A model generated the notes under the pieces. The model was not told the origin of the DNA, searched no databases, and worked only from the letters and a program-made list of their open reading frames with translations. Shown here piece by piece: positions 19,685 to 28,462 of a stretch of DNA of 64,000 nt. A program made the translations under genes and the position numbers. The number at the start of each line of letters is the position of its first letter. Position 1 is the first letter of the stretch. This DNA comes from Paractinoplanes polyasparticus (GTDB taxonomy: Bacteria; Actinomycetota; Actinomycetes; Mycobacteriales; Micromonosporaceae): the NCBI RefSeq assembly GCF_019710575.1, contig NZ_JAHWFK010000011.1:62001-126000 (forward strand), written 5' to 3'.

Positions 19685-21207
19685 CGCAGCACCACCGCCT
19701 GGTAGGTCTCGTCGCCCGCGGCCAGCGAGGCGTGCGTCCCGGTCGCCACCACGCGGCCGCCGCGCACCACGATCACCCGGTCGGTCACGGCCAGCAGAGC
19801 CGGGCTGGTGGTGATCAGCAGCGTCCCCAGCGTCGAGCCGGGCCGGTGGCGCAGCTCCCGGATGCCGCGGGCGATCGCGTGCTCGGTCACCGCGTCGACC
19901 GCTGTGGTCGGCTCGTGCAGCACCAGCAGCCGCGGGCCGGCCAGCAACGCGCGGGCCAGGGCGAGTCGTTGCCGCTGACCGCCCGAGAGCGCCGCGCCCC
20001 GGTCGGCGATTGCGTGGTCGAGCCCGTCCGGGTGGGCCGCCACCACGTCGTCGGCGGCCGACGCCCGCAGCACCTCGCCCAACTGGTCCGGGCCGGCCGG
20101 TTCGAGCAGGTTCTCGCGGATCGTGCCGCTGAACAGCTCGGGCAGGTGGGGCGCCACCAGCACGTCCGGGGAGCCGTCGTCGAGCAGCGCTACCAGCGCC
20201 CCCGCGTCCGGCTCGACCACCACCCCGACGCACTCGCCCGCCACCGGCGGCACCGGGCTGGCGCCGGTCGGCGGAGCGGCCGGGCAGAGGTCGAGCACCG
20301 CCTCGATCCGTTCGGCCGAGGCCCGCGACGACGCGAACCAGCCGGGTGCGGCCGAGAGCGTGGCGAACGGCTCACCCAGGAAGGCGGCCAGGCCGATGAC
20401 CGTCACGAGTTCGCCCGCCGAGATGCGCCCGCTCAACGCGAACCAGCCCGCCAGGATCGCGATGCCGCAGGCCACCAGCGTGCTGACGGTGTCCGAGGCG
20501 GCCTGGAACCAGCCCAGCGTCTTGGCCGCGCGCAGCGTGGCGCTCAGCGACTCGCGGCTGACGTCGCGGTAGCGGTGGGCGGCGGCGTCCTGGGCGCCTA
20601 TCCCCCGCAGCGGGCGCAGCCCGGTGACCAGGTCGGTGGCGAGCGATGCGGCCCGTCCCGCGACCTCCTGCCGGGCGGCGACCCGGCGGGTGATCCGAGG
20701 CGCCGCCCACTGCAACCCGACCAGCACGACGGGGGTTCCGAACAACACCATCAGGCCCAGGGGTACGGAGATCAGGCACAACCCGACCGCGCTGATGGCA
20801 GTGGCAACCAGCGCCCCGAACAGCCGGGGCAGATAGTCCAGCAGATACGACGTGGTGTCGGCGTCGGTCGTCGAGATGGTCAGCACGTCGCCGGTGCGCA
20901 CCTCCGTCCGCGGGTCGAGCACCTTGGCCGCCACCTCGAGCCGCAGCCCGTGGGCCTCGTCGGCGATCGCTCGCATGAGCTGCCGCGTACCCGCCCGGTA
21001 GGCGACGGTCAACACGAGGAACAGCGCGGCCAGGGTGCTGACCCAGAACGCCAGCATGCCCAGGTGCCCGGGCGCGACGGCCCGGTCGACGATGACGCCG
21101 ATCAGGATCGGGACGACCGCCTGGCAGCCCTGGTGCAGCCCGATCAGCAGGCTGCCGGACGCGACCCGGCCACGGTTGCGGAGCAGCGTCCGCCACAGCA
21201 GGGTCAT
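19681..21207 (-). CDS. ABC exporter half lacking Walker A
   Basis: A 508-residue half-transporter, shorter than its partner. Six transmembrane helices are followed by a shrunken nucleotide-binding domain: after PVAGECVGVVVEPDAGA the region that should hold Walker A and part of the Q-loop is missing and the chain runs straight to HLPELFSGTIRENLL. The signature ALSGGQRQRLALARAL is perfect (about 405). Walker B reads LLVLHEP, with His for Asp but Glu kept, and the switch histidine is absent (LLITTSPALLAV). It cannot form a working ATP site alone. The start is ATG 21207 (GTG 21213 is possible). Confidence 0.9.
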   Translation of the reverse strand: MTLLWRTLLRNRGRVASGSLLIGLHQGCQAVVPILIGVIVDRAVAPGHLGMLAFWVSTLAALFLVLTVAYRAGTRQLMRAIADEAHGLRLEVAAKVLDPRTEVRTGDVLTISTTDADTTSYLLDYLPRLFGALVATAISAVGLCLISVPLGLMVLFGTPVVLVGLQWAAPRITRRVAARQEVAGRAASLATDLVTGLRPLRGIGAQDAAAHRYRDVSRESLSATLRAAKTLGWFQAASDTVSTLVACGIAILAGWFALSGRISAGELVTVIGLAAFLGEPFATLSAAPGWFASSRASAERIEAVLDLCPAAPPTGASPVPPVAGECVGVVVEPDAGALVALLDDGSPDVLVAPHLPELFSGTIRENLLEPAGPDQLGEVLRASAADDVVAAHPDGLDHAIADRGAALSGGQRQRLALARALLAGPRLLVLHEPTTAVDAVTEHAIARGIRELRHRPGSTLGTLLITTSPALLAVTDRVIVVRGGRVVATGTHASLAAGDETYQAVVLR

Positions 21208-21383
21208 GCCCACGGGAAGGTCGGCGGGTAATCGACAGTCATCGACTATCGACCTTGGCCCGGCTGCTTCATCAGATCAAGACCGGAGAGCACTCGAGCG
21301 ACTTCTCTTAGTCACGTCCGGCCGCGTCTCGTGGTCGCGCCGGACCGCGTCGGAAGGTCGACTCCGCCGCCAGATCTAACTCA

Positions 21384-21412
21384 TTGTGACCAACGTCGCT
21401 GACACGTAGAGT
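21384..21412 (+). promoter_or_regulatory. Putative housekeeping promoter
   Basis: TTGTGA (21384-21389), a 17-bp spacer and TAGAGT (21407-21412) fit a vegetative actinobacterial promoter, 60 bp before the ATG at 21472. Confidence 0.4.
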
Positions 21413-21471
21413 AGTTCGAGCCTAAAGTGTGTTGGTCCGGTTGATCCGTTAAGCCCGTTAGGACGCCTTGC

Positions 21472-22269
21472 ATGTCGCGGATTCCTGAGCTCGACGCCAA
21501 GGCCCTGGCCCGGCACTGCGCCGCGGCGCTGGCGGCGCATCCGACCGGCGGACGCTTTGCCGCGCTGGCCGTCGGGCCGACCGACCCGACCGCCGACGTC
21601 GCTCGCACGGTGGCGCCGTCGAGCGCAACCGAACACGACGTGAACAGCATCTTCATGATCGTGCTGGACCGGCGGACCGGGCTGCCGGCGGGGGTCGGCC
21701 AGGTCGTCCGCGGGGGTGGCCGCGCCCTGGACGACGGCCCCGAGCGGATCGGGCGGGACCTGTCCGCGGTGGTCGAGGCGCACGGGCTGCACGACGGCGG
21801 CACCATCTGGGATCTCGCTACTCTGAGTGTTCTCCCCGACTACCGTAACGATCGTTCGGCCGTTACTGTAAGTGCTCTTTTGTATCGTTCGCTGCTGCGG
21901 GCGGGCCAGCGCGCGGGCGTACGCCATCTGGTTGCTCTGCTCGACCAGCGCGCCCACGACGAGCTGACGCTCCTCGGCTTCCCGTTCGTGCCGATGGCCG
22001 GCGCCGAACCGGCCGGCGGGGTGCACGCGGTCTACGCGCCCTTCGCCGCCGTGGAGGCCGCGATCGCCGCACAGGGCCGTCGCCTGCGCCGCCTCACCGG
22101 CCCGTTCGCCGGCCACCTGCCCGCGCGGGGCCTGCGCCGCCTGCCCGCGCGCCGCTTCGCTGCCCGCCTGTCCGACCAGGTCGCCACCGGCCGCGACCTC
22201 GACGAGCACATCCTGCTGCCCGGCCTGGAACGCCGCCGCTACCGCGGGCTGCGCTCACCATCGGCCTAA
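21472..22269 (+). CDS. GNAT-like protein related to N-acyl amino acid synthases
   Basis: A 265-residue protein. The pattern VNSIFMIVLDRRTGLPAGVGQVVR, IWDLATLSVLPDYRN and the helix ALLYRSLLRAGQRAGVRHLVALLD resembles the GNAT fold of FeeM-type N-acyl amino acid synthases and autoinducer-synthase relatives. The C-terminal 70 residues are Arg-rich. A ribosome binding site (AGGAC) lies eight bases before ATG 21472. The 3' end overlaps the convergent rsmE gene by 15 bp. The acyl donor and acceptor are unknown, and the assignment is by fold pattern only. Confidence 0.6.
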   Translation: MSRIPELDAKALARHCAAALAAHPTGGRFAALAVGPTDPTADVARTVAPSSATEHDVNSIFMIVLDRRTGLPAGVGQVVRGGGRALDDGPERIGRDLSAVVEAHGLHDGGTIWDLATLSVLPDYRNDRSAVTVSALLYRSLLRAGQRAGVRHLVALLDQRAHDELTLLGFPFVPMAGAEPAGGVHAVYAPFAAVEAAIAAQGRRLRRLTGPFAGHLPARGLRRLPARRFAARLSDQVATGRDLDEHILLPGLERRRYRGLRSPSA

Positions 22270-22989
22270 CCGGGCGGACAGCACGGACAGCGCGGCCACG
22301 CCCGCCGTCGAGGTGCGCAGCACCTCGCGGCCCAGCCGGACGGCCTTCGCCCCGGCGCCGGTGAACGCCTCCAGCTCCGCGTCGCTGATGCCGCCCTCGG
22401 GGCCCACCACCAGCGCGATCTCGCCCGACGCGGGCAGGCCGGCCGCGGGCAGCGAGCCGGTCGCCTCCTCGTGGAGCACAAAAGCCGCGTCCGCGGCGGC
22501 CAGGCGGGCCACGATCTGCTTCGTCGAGCAGTCCGGGTCGCCGCCGACCAGCGGCAGCCACGCCCGCCGGGCCTGCTTGGCGGCCTCGCGAGCGGTGGCC
22601 GCCCACTTGTCGCGGGCCCGGGCGCCCCGGTCGCCGCGCCACTGCGCCACCGAGCGGGACGCGGCCCAGGGCAGGATCTCGTCGACGCCGATCTCGGTCA
22701 TCGCCTGCACGGCCAGCTCGCCGCGGTCGCCCTTGGCGATGCCCTGCACCACGACCAGGCGCGGGTCGGCCGCCGGCACGTGCTCACGATCGAGAATCTC
22801 GACGTCGACGCTGCCCTTGCGCACCGCGGTCACCTTCGCCGTCGCGCTGCCACCCCGTCCGTCGGCGAGGATCAGCGTCTCGCCGGCTCGCAGCCGTTGG
22901 ACGTCGGCGGCGTGGTGCCCCTCGGGCCCGTCCAGCGTGTGACGGTCGGCTGCGGGCAGGGCCTCGACGAGAAACAGCGGTGCGGACAC
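22255..22989 (-). CDS. rsmE: 16S rRNA (uracil-1498-N3) methyltransferase RsmE
   Basis: A 244-residue protein. The N-terminal PUA-like domain (1-70, including GHHAADVQRLRAGE) is followed by a SPOUT methyltransferase domain with QGIAKGDRGELAVQAMTEIGVD, the knot motif LVVGPEGGISDAELEAF and VRLGREVLRTSTA. It methylates U1498 of 16S rRNA. The start is GTG 22989. In related genomes it usually lies near dnaJ and phoH; here accessory genes separate it from both. Confidence 0.95.
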   Translation of the reverse strand: MSAPLFLVEALPAADRHTLDGPEGHHAADVQRLRAGETLILADGRGGSATAKVTAVRKGSVDVEILDREHVPAADPRLVVVQGIAKGDRGELAVQAMTEIGVDEILPWAASRSVAQWRGDRGARARDKWAATAREAAKQARRAWLPLVGGDPDCSTKQIVARLAAADAAFVLHEEATGSLPAAGLPASGEIALVVGPEGGISDAELEAFTGAGAKAVRLGREVLRTSTAGVAALSVLSARLGRW

Positions 22990-23117
22990 TCCGGCACGCT
23001 ACCGAATCGGGCGGCCGCCCGTTCGGGGAGGACGGTTGCCGAGCGGTCCGTCTCGGGCCTGCACCGGTGCCCCAACCTGCGCGAGCGCAGCGACGAGCTG
23101 CGGGCCGCCGCCGAGGA

Positions 23118-23771
23118 TCAGCCCCGGTCGCCGGGCCGGCGGTTGGTTCGCATGCGGGCGATCGCGTCGTCCCACTCGTCAGGCTCGCCGACGTCGCCGC
23201 GGGACATGAAGTGGTCGGCGTGCGAGATCGCGGCCCAGATCAACGCAACCGCCACCCCCAGGCCCAGCAGCGTGACAGCGCCCTGGGCGATGTCCTCGAG
23301 CCAGGCGTACCACTGGGGATAGAGCAGGGCCTCGACCTGCGGGATGCGGTCGCCGATGCCCTGCCACGTCATCGCCGTGAAGTAGTCGCGCAGGTAGCTC
23401 GGCCGGCTGGCGTCGGCCCCGATCGTCGTCAGCCCGATCAGGAAGATCGCGAAGCCGAGGCCCACGCCCCAGCTGCGCGCCCAGCGCACGCCCCGGCCGA
23501 TCAAGGGCGCCAGGCCCGCGTACGCCACCCCGGCCGCGCCCAGCACGACCAGCAACGCCGCCCCCCGGCCGGCGCGGATCATCGCCGGAAGCGGCACACC
23601 GTACTCAGTCTCGACGTCTCTCATCAGGACCGTCAGCCGCTCGGCACCGGGAGAGGCCCAGTAGGCGAGGTCGAGCACCCCGGCGGCGAGCAGCAGGGCG
23701 CCGGCCGGCACCATCAGCCAGGCCAGCAGCGTCGCCACTCGCACACCCCGGGGCACTTCCACGCCCGCCAT
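23118..23771 (-). CDS. Membrane protein of unknown function
   Basis: A 217-residue protein with four strongly hydrophobic stretches (about residues 11-33, 65-87, 97-115, 158-180) and a charged cytoplasmic tail ending in RMRTNRRPGDRG. The loop before the last helix is Trp/Tyr-rich (TAMTWQGIGD, YPQWYAWLEDI). I do not recognise a family. It lies downstream of the carboxymuconolactone decarboxylase-type gene on the same strand but 43 bp away, so co-transcription is possible. Confidence 0.7.
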   Translation of the reverse strand: MAGVEVPRGVRVATLLAWLMVPAGALLLAAGVLDLAYWASPGAERLTVLMRDVETEYGVPLPAMIRAGRGAALLVVLGAAGVAYAGLAPLIGRGVRWARSWGVGLGFAIFLIGLTTIGADASRPSYLRDYFTAMTWQGIGDRIPQVEALLYPQWYAWLEDIAQGAVTLLGLGVAVALIWAAISHADHFMSRGDVGEPDEWDDAIARMRTNRRPGDRG

Positions 23772-23814
23772 GCCCCGGATGTTAGACCTGCCGGGTCACG
23801 CGCTACTCCTCCGA

Positions 23815-24273
23815 TCATCCCCAATCCTGAGGCGCCTGCTGGCGGGTCGTGACGTTGATCCGGTTGAAGAAGTTCGTCGTCGCGATCCACAGGACGAGCG
23901 CGGCCAGCTCCCGGTCTCCGAAGTGCTTGGCGGCCTCGTCCCAGACCGGGTCCGGCACCGGGTCCGGGCTGTCGGCGAGCCGGGTGGCGTGCTCGGCCAG
24001 GGCGAGCGCCGCCCGCTCGGCGTCGGTGAACCACGGCGTCTCCCGCCACACCGCCACCGTCATCAGCCGCTCGTCGGTCTCGCCGTTCTTGCGGGCGTTG
24101 CGGGCGCCCGACTCGACACAGGGCGCACAGCCGTTGATCTGGCTCGCCCGCAGGTGGACCAGCTCGAGCGTGGCCGGATCGACGCCGGCCGAGTGAGCCG
24201 ACTTGTAGAGGATGTTGATCGCCTTGACCGAGTCCGGCAGATGAGCGGCGGGGTTGTCCATCCGAGCCTGCAT
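23815..24273 (-). CDS. Carboxymuconolactone decarboxylase / AhpD-family protein
   Basis: A 152-residue protein with the AhpD-like redox motif INGCAPCVESGARNARK (CxxC near residue 50) and NILYKSAHSAGVDPATLELVHLRAS, typical of the alkylhydroperoxidase-like carboxymuconolactone decarboxylase family. A strong ribosome binding site (GGAGGAG) lies seven bases before ATG 24273. It is divergent from an ECF sigma factor, the classic context in which this family is the main target of the sigma factor; a matching promoter is present on its strand. Confidence 0.87.
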   Translation of the reverse strand: MQARMDNPAAHLPDSVKAINILYKSAHSAGVDPATLELVHLRASQINGCAPCVESGARNARKNGETDERLMTVAVWRETPWFTDAERAALALAEHATRLADSPDPVPDPVWDEAAKHFGDRELAALVLWIATTNFFNRINVTTRQQAPQDWG

Positions 24274-24303
24274 GATGTTCTCCTCCGGTATGCGCGGCGG
24301 CGC

Positions 24304-24329
24304 GTCACATCGGCGCGCTCTGATCCGTC
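24304..24329 (+). promoter_or_regulatory. ECF41-type promoter for the sigma factor gene
   Basis: GTCACA (24304-24309), a 16-bp spacer and CGTC (24326-24329) match the known ECF41 promoter form TGTCACA-N16-CGTC except for the first base (C for T). It lies 66 bp before the sigma start codon and implies autoregulation. Confidence 0.65.
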
Positions 24330-24337
24330 AGGGGTCC

Positions 24338-24364
24338 GACGGATGAAGCCGCCCCGGTGTGACC
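24338..24364 (-). promoter_or_regulatory. ECF41-type promoter for the carboxymuconolactone decarboxylase-type gene
   Basis: On the minus strand GGTCACA (24364-24358), a 16-bp spacer and CGTC (24341-24338) repeat the element and spacing seen on the plus strand nearby. Its transcript would run through the AhpD-family gene starting at 24273. Confidence 0.65.
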
Positions 24365-24394
24365 GATGTGGCGCACACCACAGAGGGAGAGACG

Positions 24395-25225
24395 ATGAAC
24401 GTGCAGGAGCGCTTCGAGCAGAACCGCCCACGGCTGCGCGCGGTGGCCTACCGCATGCTCGGCTCGCCCACCGAGGCCGACGACGCGGTGCAGGAGTCCT
24501 GGCTACGCCTCAACCGCACCGGCGCCGACCGCATCGACAACCTCGACGCCTGGCTCACCACGGTCGTCGGCCGCGTCTGCCTGGACATGCTGCGCTCCCG
24601 CGGCGCCCGCCACGAAGTCACCATCACGCCCGATCAACCCGCCGCAAGGCCGAACCCCGAGGACGAAGCCCTGCTCGCCGACTCGGTAAGCCTGGCCCTG
24701 CTGGTGGTCCTGGAGACGCTGACCCCGCCCGAACGGCTCGCCTTCGTGCTGCACGACCTGTTCGCCGTACCCTTCGACGAGGTAGCCCCCATAGTCGGCC
24801 GCTCACCCGACGCGGCCCGCCAGCTGGCCAGCCGAGCCCGCCGCCGAGTACGCGCCCAGCCTGCCGAACGCCCCGCCGGCCGCGAGGTGGTCGACGCGTT
24901 CCTGGCCGCCTCCCGCAACGGAGAATTCGAAACGCTGCTGAGCCTGCTCGACCCCGACGTACGCCTGCGCGTCGACGCCTACGGCCAGGAGCAGCTGTCC
25001 CTCCCGGCCGAAATGCAAGGATCGGACGCGCTGGCCCGCTTCTTCACCGGAAAGGCCCGCAACGCCGAGCCGGCCCTGGTCGACGGCGCCCTGAGCATCC
25101 GGGTCGCACCGGGCGACGACACCCTGCTCGTCATCACACTCACCGTAACCGACGGGCGCATCACCGCCTTCGACGCGATCACCGACACCGCTCGGCTGCG
25201 TGCGATGGAGATCCTGCCTTTGTGA
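24395..25225 (+). CDS. ECF sigma factor with C-terminal SnoaL-like domain
   Basis: A 276-residue sigma factor. Region 2 (about 5-70) contains YRMLGSPTEADDAVQESWLRL; region 4 (about 110-160) contains LTPPERLAFVLHDLFAVPFDEVAPIVGRSP. From about residue 170 a SnoaL/NTF2-like domain follows (VVDAFLAASRNGEFETLLSLLDPDVRL), the architecture of ECF41/ECF56 factors whose extension tunes activity without an anti-sigma factor. The ECF41 WLPEPL linker and DGGGK motifs are not evident, so it may belong to a related group. ATG 24395 with AGGGAGAG upstream is chosen over GTG 24359, which overlaps the opposing promoter. Confidence 0.88.
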   Translation: MNVQERFEQNRPRLRAVAYRMLGSPTEADDAVQESWLRLNRTGADRIDNLDAWLTTVVGRVCLDMLRSRGARHEVTITPDQPAARPNPEDEALLADSVSLALLVVLETLTPPERLAFVLHDLFAVPFDEVAPIVGRSPDAARQLASRARRRVRAQPAERPAGREVVDAFLAASRNGEFETLLSLLDPDVRLRVDAYGQEQLSLPAEMQGSDALARFFTGKARNAEPALVDGALSIRVAPGDDTLLVITLTVTDGRITAFDAITDTARLRAMEILPL

Positions 25226-25259
25226 GGCTCCTGCGTTGATGACCGTCAGCTGTTGCGGC

Positions 25260-25535
25260 ATGCGGCGGAGTGTGGCCACTCGTCGTAGGCCGGTGTCTGA
25301 GGACGGCCGCCGAGTCCGCGACGTGGTGGACCGGCGAAGTGCGGCCCCTCACCGTGGGCACTGGCTCGGCACGGCTGCCAGGCGGGCGACGTTGGGGCTT
25401 GGCGGAGTGCGGCCACTCACCCCGAGCCGACGGCTGAGCACGGCTGCCAGGCCGGCGACGTCGGGGCTCGGCAGTGTGCCGCCTCTCCGTGGTGAGTGGG
25501 TAGCTGGGCAAGCCCGCGACATTATGGTCGGGCCC
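25260..25535. repeat. 67-69-bp tandem repeat, about four copies
   Basis: The core AGTG(C/T)GGCC...CTC recurs at 25269, 25338, 25406 and 25473 (intervals 69, 68, 67), with GCTGCCAGGC-GGCGACGT-GGGGCT between cores in the better copies. Unit lengths are not multiples of three and no gene is apparent. Confidence 0.85.
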
Positions 25536-26210
25536 GGCGCTGGCAATTGCCCGAGCAGGGAAACACTCCCCTGAGTGCTGGCTGCACATTTTTAGAGTGG
25601 CGTATCTATGCACACCATTTCACTCAGCCTAACACTTGATCGCGACCGGTAATGGCTTCCCTATTACGTCCCGCTTCGCTCGGGAATTCTGCTCGCCCGG
25701 TCACTCCTCAGCCGCCTTGCGTGCCCTTGATCTTATGTCGGCGCGAGCGAGTGGAGCCGAAGTCGCTTAGCTTCGTGGCAACTACGTCGCGGTCCAGGCA
25801 ACCGGCCAACAGAGCCGCCCTGAATAATTGTTCAATTCCGCAACCTTGTGGATAGGCAACCTAATTTGGCATGATCGACTGCCCGGCGGGGTAGGCATTC
25901 GCTCAGCCGACGCGGGACAATAAACGTATGCGGCAGCTACAGTTATTCAGCACGGTAGAGCTGGCGAAAATACGTGACCGAACCCGGCGCCGAAACTATT
26001 CACCCGCGGGCGAAGAGTTCCGCCGCGAGCACGAGCGTCACCGCGCCTGGGGTTTACAACAAAGGCACGCCGCCAAGCCGTCTCCGCCGTGAAGCCGCCG
26101 AGTCCGAGCCGAGCCGCAGACCCGAACCACTCGCGCGTTCCTCCGGCATCCCAGCCCAGCGTCAACCCACACCAGTATCAAAGTCAGCAACACACGCAGC
26201 CGTGCAGGTC
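25536..26210. other. Gene-free, relatively AT-rich spacer
   Basis: This region has lower GC than its surroundings, no reading frame with gene-like codon use, and one DnaA-box-like decamer TTGTGGATAG at 25846-25855. Nothing recognisable as a gene or mobile element was found. Confidence 0.5.
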
Positions 26211-26520
26211 ACCGCCCCACCCCAGCCGCCCGCGCAGGCCGCCGCCCCACCCGAGCCGGCTAGGCAGGTCGCCGCCCCACCCAAGCCGACCAGGCAGATC
26301 GCCGCCCCACCACGGCCAGTCGAACCGATCACCACCCCACCACGGCAAGCCGACAAGGTCACCAGCCCACCACGGCCAGTCGGGGTAATCGCCTCACCGC
26401 AGCCAGCCGAAACAGACGATCAGCCCAGAGCAACTAACCGGGCAGATCGGTGCCCCACCGAAACCAAACGACGAGGTGACCGCCTTACCGCAGCCGGCCG
26501 AACAGGTCACAGCCCACCAG
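26211..26520. repeat. 30-bp tandem repeat, about ten copies
   Basis: A C-rich block (GCCGCCCCAC or close variants) begins at 26211, 26241, 26271, 26301, 26331, 26361 and 26391, exactly every 30 bp. After a 2-nt phase shift it returns at about 26452, 26482 and 26512. Between blocks the sequence is variable purine-containing CAG/CGA-rich DNA. The phase shift breaks any long reading frame through the array. Confidence 0.92.
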
Positions 26521-26644
26521 CGCGACCGACAGACCATCCGGGACAAGCGATGCAAGCCGCGAATCCAGCTACTCCGGATCGACGGCACAGGATCCACACC
26601 GACCCCGCACACCTGCAAGCCCAGCCACGCTCTCGCTTATCGCA

Positions 26645-27040
26645 ATGCCGCCCACCCAGAGACCAGCCCAGCCGCCCAAATCCCGCAACCGGCCGCACCA
26701 GCCCTCACACACGACGCCGCCCGCCTGGCCAGCCGCCCGGCCACCCACATCCCGCTTCAGGCCACACCAAGCCTCACGCACAACGCCGCCCGCCTGGCCA
26801 GCCGCCCACATCCCGCTACAGGCCACACCAAGCCTCACGCACAACGCCGCCCGCCTGGCCAGCCGCCCAGCCACCCACATCCCGCTTCAGGCCACACCAA
26901 GCCTCACGCACAACGCCGCGCGCCCGGCCAACCACCCACATGCCACTTCGGGCCTACACCAAGCCTCACCTAAGACGCCGCCTGCCGGACAACCAGTCCA
27001 GGGCCATACCGCACTCACGGCTCCGCCCACCTGGCAAGCA
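26645..27040. repeat. 61-69-bp tandem repeat, six or more copies, inverted relative of the 25.3-kb array
   Basis: Units starting ACGCCGCC (first copy ATGCCGCC) begin at 26645, 26714, 26783, 26844, 26913 and 26975, giving intervals 69, 69, 61, 69 and 62. The short units lack an 8-9-bp CCACCC-type segment. Degenerate copies continue to about 27100. Read on the minus strand, the core GGCTGGCCAGGCGGGCGGCG resembles GGCTGCCAGGCGGGCGACG of the 25.3-kb array. Confidence 0.88.
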
Positions 27041-27421
27041 GCCCAGCCAACACCGTCCCCGCCAGCCGCGGCACTCACCTCAAGCACCACGCCGCTCGCC
27101 CATCGACCCCCGCCATGCAAAATGCCGGCAGCCGCGGCGAATCAAGTCGCCCGCCAATGCGCCCGGCACTCCCCACAGACCCCGCCCTCCCAGTCAAGCG
27201 GTTCTTTTGTCACATTCACCGCGACCTGGCGCCGCGTTGCGGAAGACGACTGTGCGACCCTCCGCGACGGCCGAGCGCTGGCCGACCGCCGAGCGTGACG
27301 GCATGCACGTCGGCCGGCGTGCCCGACCGGCGGCATGAGCGGACGCTACGTGCGTGGCCTCCGGCGACCCGATGCCCGAGCCGAGGCCGGCTTGTCGATG
27401 TGCGGCCCTAAGGTATGGGGC

Positions 27422-28141
27422 GTGACGCCGTATATCGACGAGGACCTGCACGATGCAGAGTTCCGTGAGTGTGATTTGACCGGGGCGCGCCTGATCGGCG
27501 TCGTCATGCAAGATGTCGTGATCGACGGGCTGGTCACCAACCTCGTAGTGAACGGTGTCGAAGTCACGCAGTACGTCGAGGCAGAGCTCGACCGGCGTCA
27601 TCCGGTGCGGGTGCTGATCCGCTCCGAGGACCCTGCCGACCTGCGCGAGGCAGCGCGTCAGCTCCATGCCGGCTGGGCCGCAACGATCGAGCGGATCCGC
27701 CGGACGCCCGGCATCGAGCGCCGCAGCGTGAACGACGAGTGGTCGGCCGTGCAGACCCTGCGCCACCTAGTTTTCGTCCACGACTCGTGGTTCCGCCGCT
27801 GCTGCCTGGGCTCGACGGAGCTGTTCACGCCCATGGGCATCGGGACGAGCGTCGAGCCGTACCGCGGAGCGCACGGGCTTGACCTCTCGTGCGATCCGGC
27901 CCTGGACGAGATTGTGAGCGTGCGTAAAGCACAGGCCGCCGAGTTGGAGGCATGGCTCGACAAGGTCACCGCTGTCCAGCTAGCCACCCGAGCGCCGGTG
28001 CCCGACGACGATGTCTGGCCGCCGTACGCCCGAGGCCGCTCGGTGCGGCAGTGCCTCGGCACGGTGCTCAACGAGACCTTCGAGCACCACGGCTTCTGCG
28101 TCCGCGACCTGGACCTGATTCGGGCACAGGACGCTGAGTAG
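27422..28141 (+). CDS. DinB-like (DinB_2) protein with an N-terminal pentapeptide-like segment
   Basis: A 239-residue protein. Residues 5-45 (DLHDAEFRECDLTGARLIGVVMQDVVI) look like a short pentapeptide-repeat coil. From about residue 75 the four-helix DinB/YfiT-type domain follows, with RSVNDEWSAVQTLRHLVFVHDSWFRR and a late histidine pair in FEHHGFC that could complete a metal site. DinB-like proteins include thiol-dependent transferases. The start is GTG 27422; upstream in-frame codons belong to repeat-derived DNA. It stands alone next to the repeat island. Confidence 0.78.
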   Translation: MTPYIDEDLHDAEFRECDLTGARLIGVVMQDVVIDGLVTNLVVNGVEVTQYVEAELDRRHPVRVLIRSEDPADLREAARQLHAGWAATIERIRRTPGIERRSVNDEWSAVQTLRHLVFVHDSWFRRCCLGSTELFTPMGIGTSVEPYRGAHGLDLSCDPALDEIVSVRKAQAAELEAWLDKVTAVQLATRAPVPDDDVWPPYARGRSVRQCLGTVLNETFEHHGFCVRDLDLIRAQDAE

Positions 28142-28462
28142 GGCCGGCCATCGACTCAGCATCTTGCCAATGCGGATATCGCTGACTGTCTGCGCGGGGC
28201 CGAGCTGCTGGCCCCAGAGCTGGACACGGTACTTCTCGAGTGTCCGGCGGCCGCACCGTAGTCCTTCTCGCGCCGGCCGATCCGGGCATCAACCCATGAG
28301 AGAGACCGGCCACGGCCCGTTGCGGCTCTCGGCCCGAGGTCTTGACCAACTTGTTCTTCGACGCAGATCGAATGTTCGTATGGTGCCCGCCGCTCCAGGG
28401 GGACCCCCACCACGACCATTGTCCAGAAAGTGACCGATCTTCGAGAGCAGCCAGACGCAGCC
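28142..28462. other. Gene-poor spacer
   Basis: No plausible gene was found between the DinB-like gene and the convergent dehydrogenase gene. Several short frames exist but none has a ribosome binding site or a recognisable product. Confidence 0.45.

Noticed and set aside
26211..26520. Possible CRISPR array
   Set aside because: Units are contiguous and degenerate, without unique spacers of constant length, and no cas genes are near.
25974..27338. A 454-codon open frame through the repeat island encoding a Pro/Arg/His-rich protein
   Set aside because: No ribosome binding site, codon use unlike neighbouring genes, and repeat units shift phase by amounts not divisible by three, so the frame is a by-product of GC-rich repeats.
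28370..28390. LexA/SOS-box-like TCGAATGTTCGTA
   Set aside because: Half-sites lack the spacing of known actinobacterial SOS boxes and there is no damage-response gene downstream.
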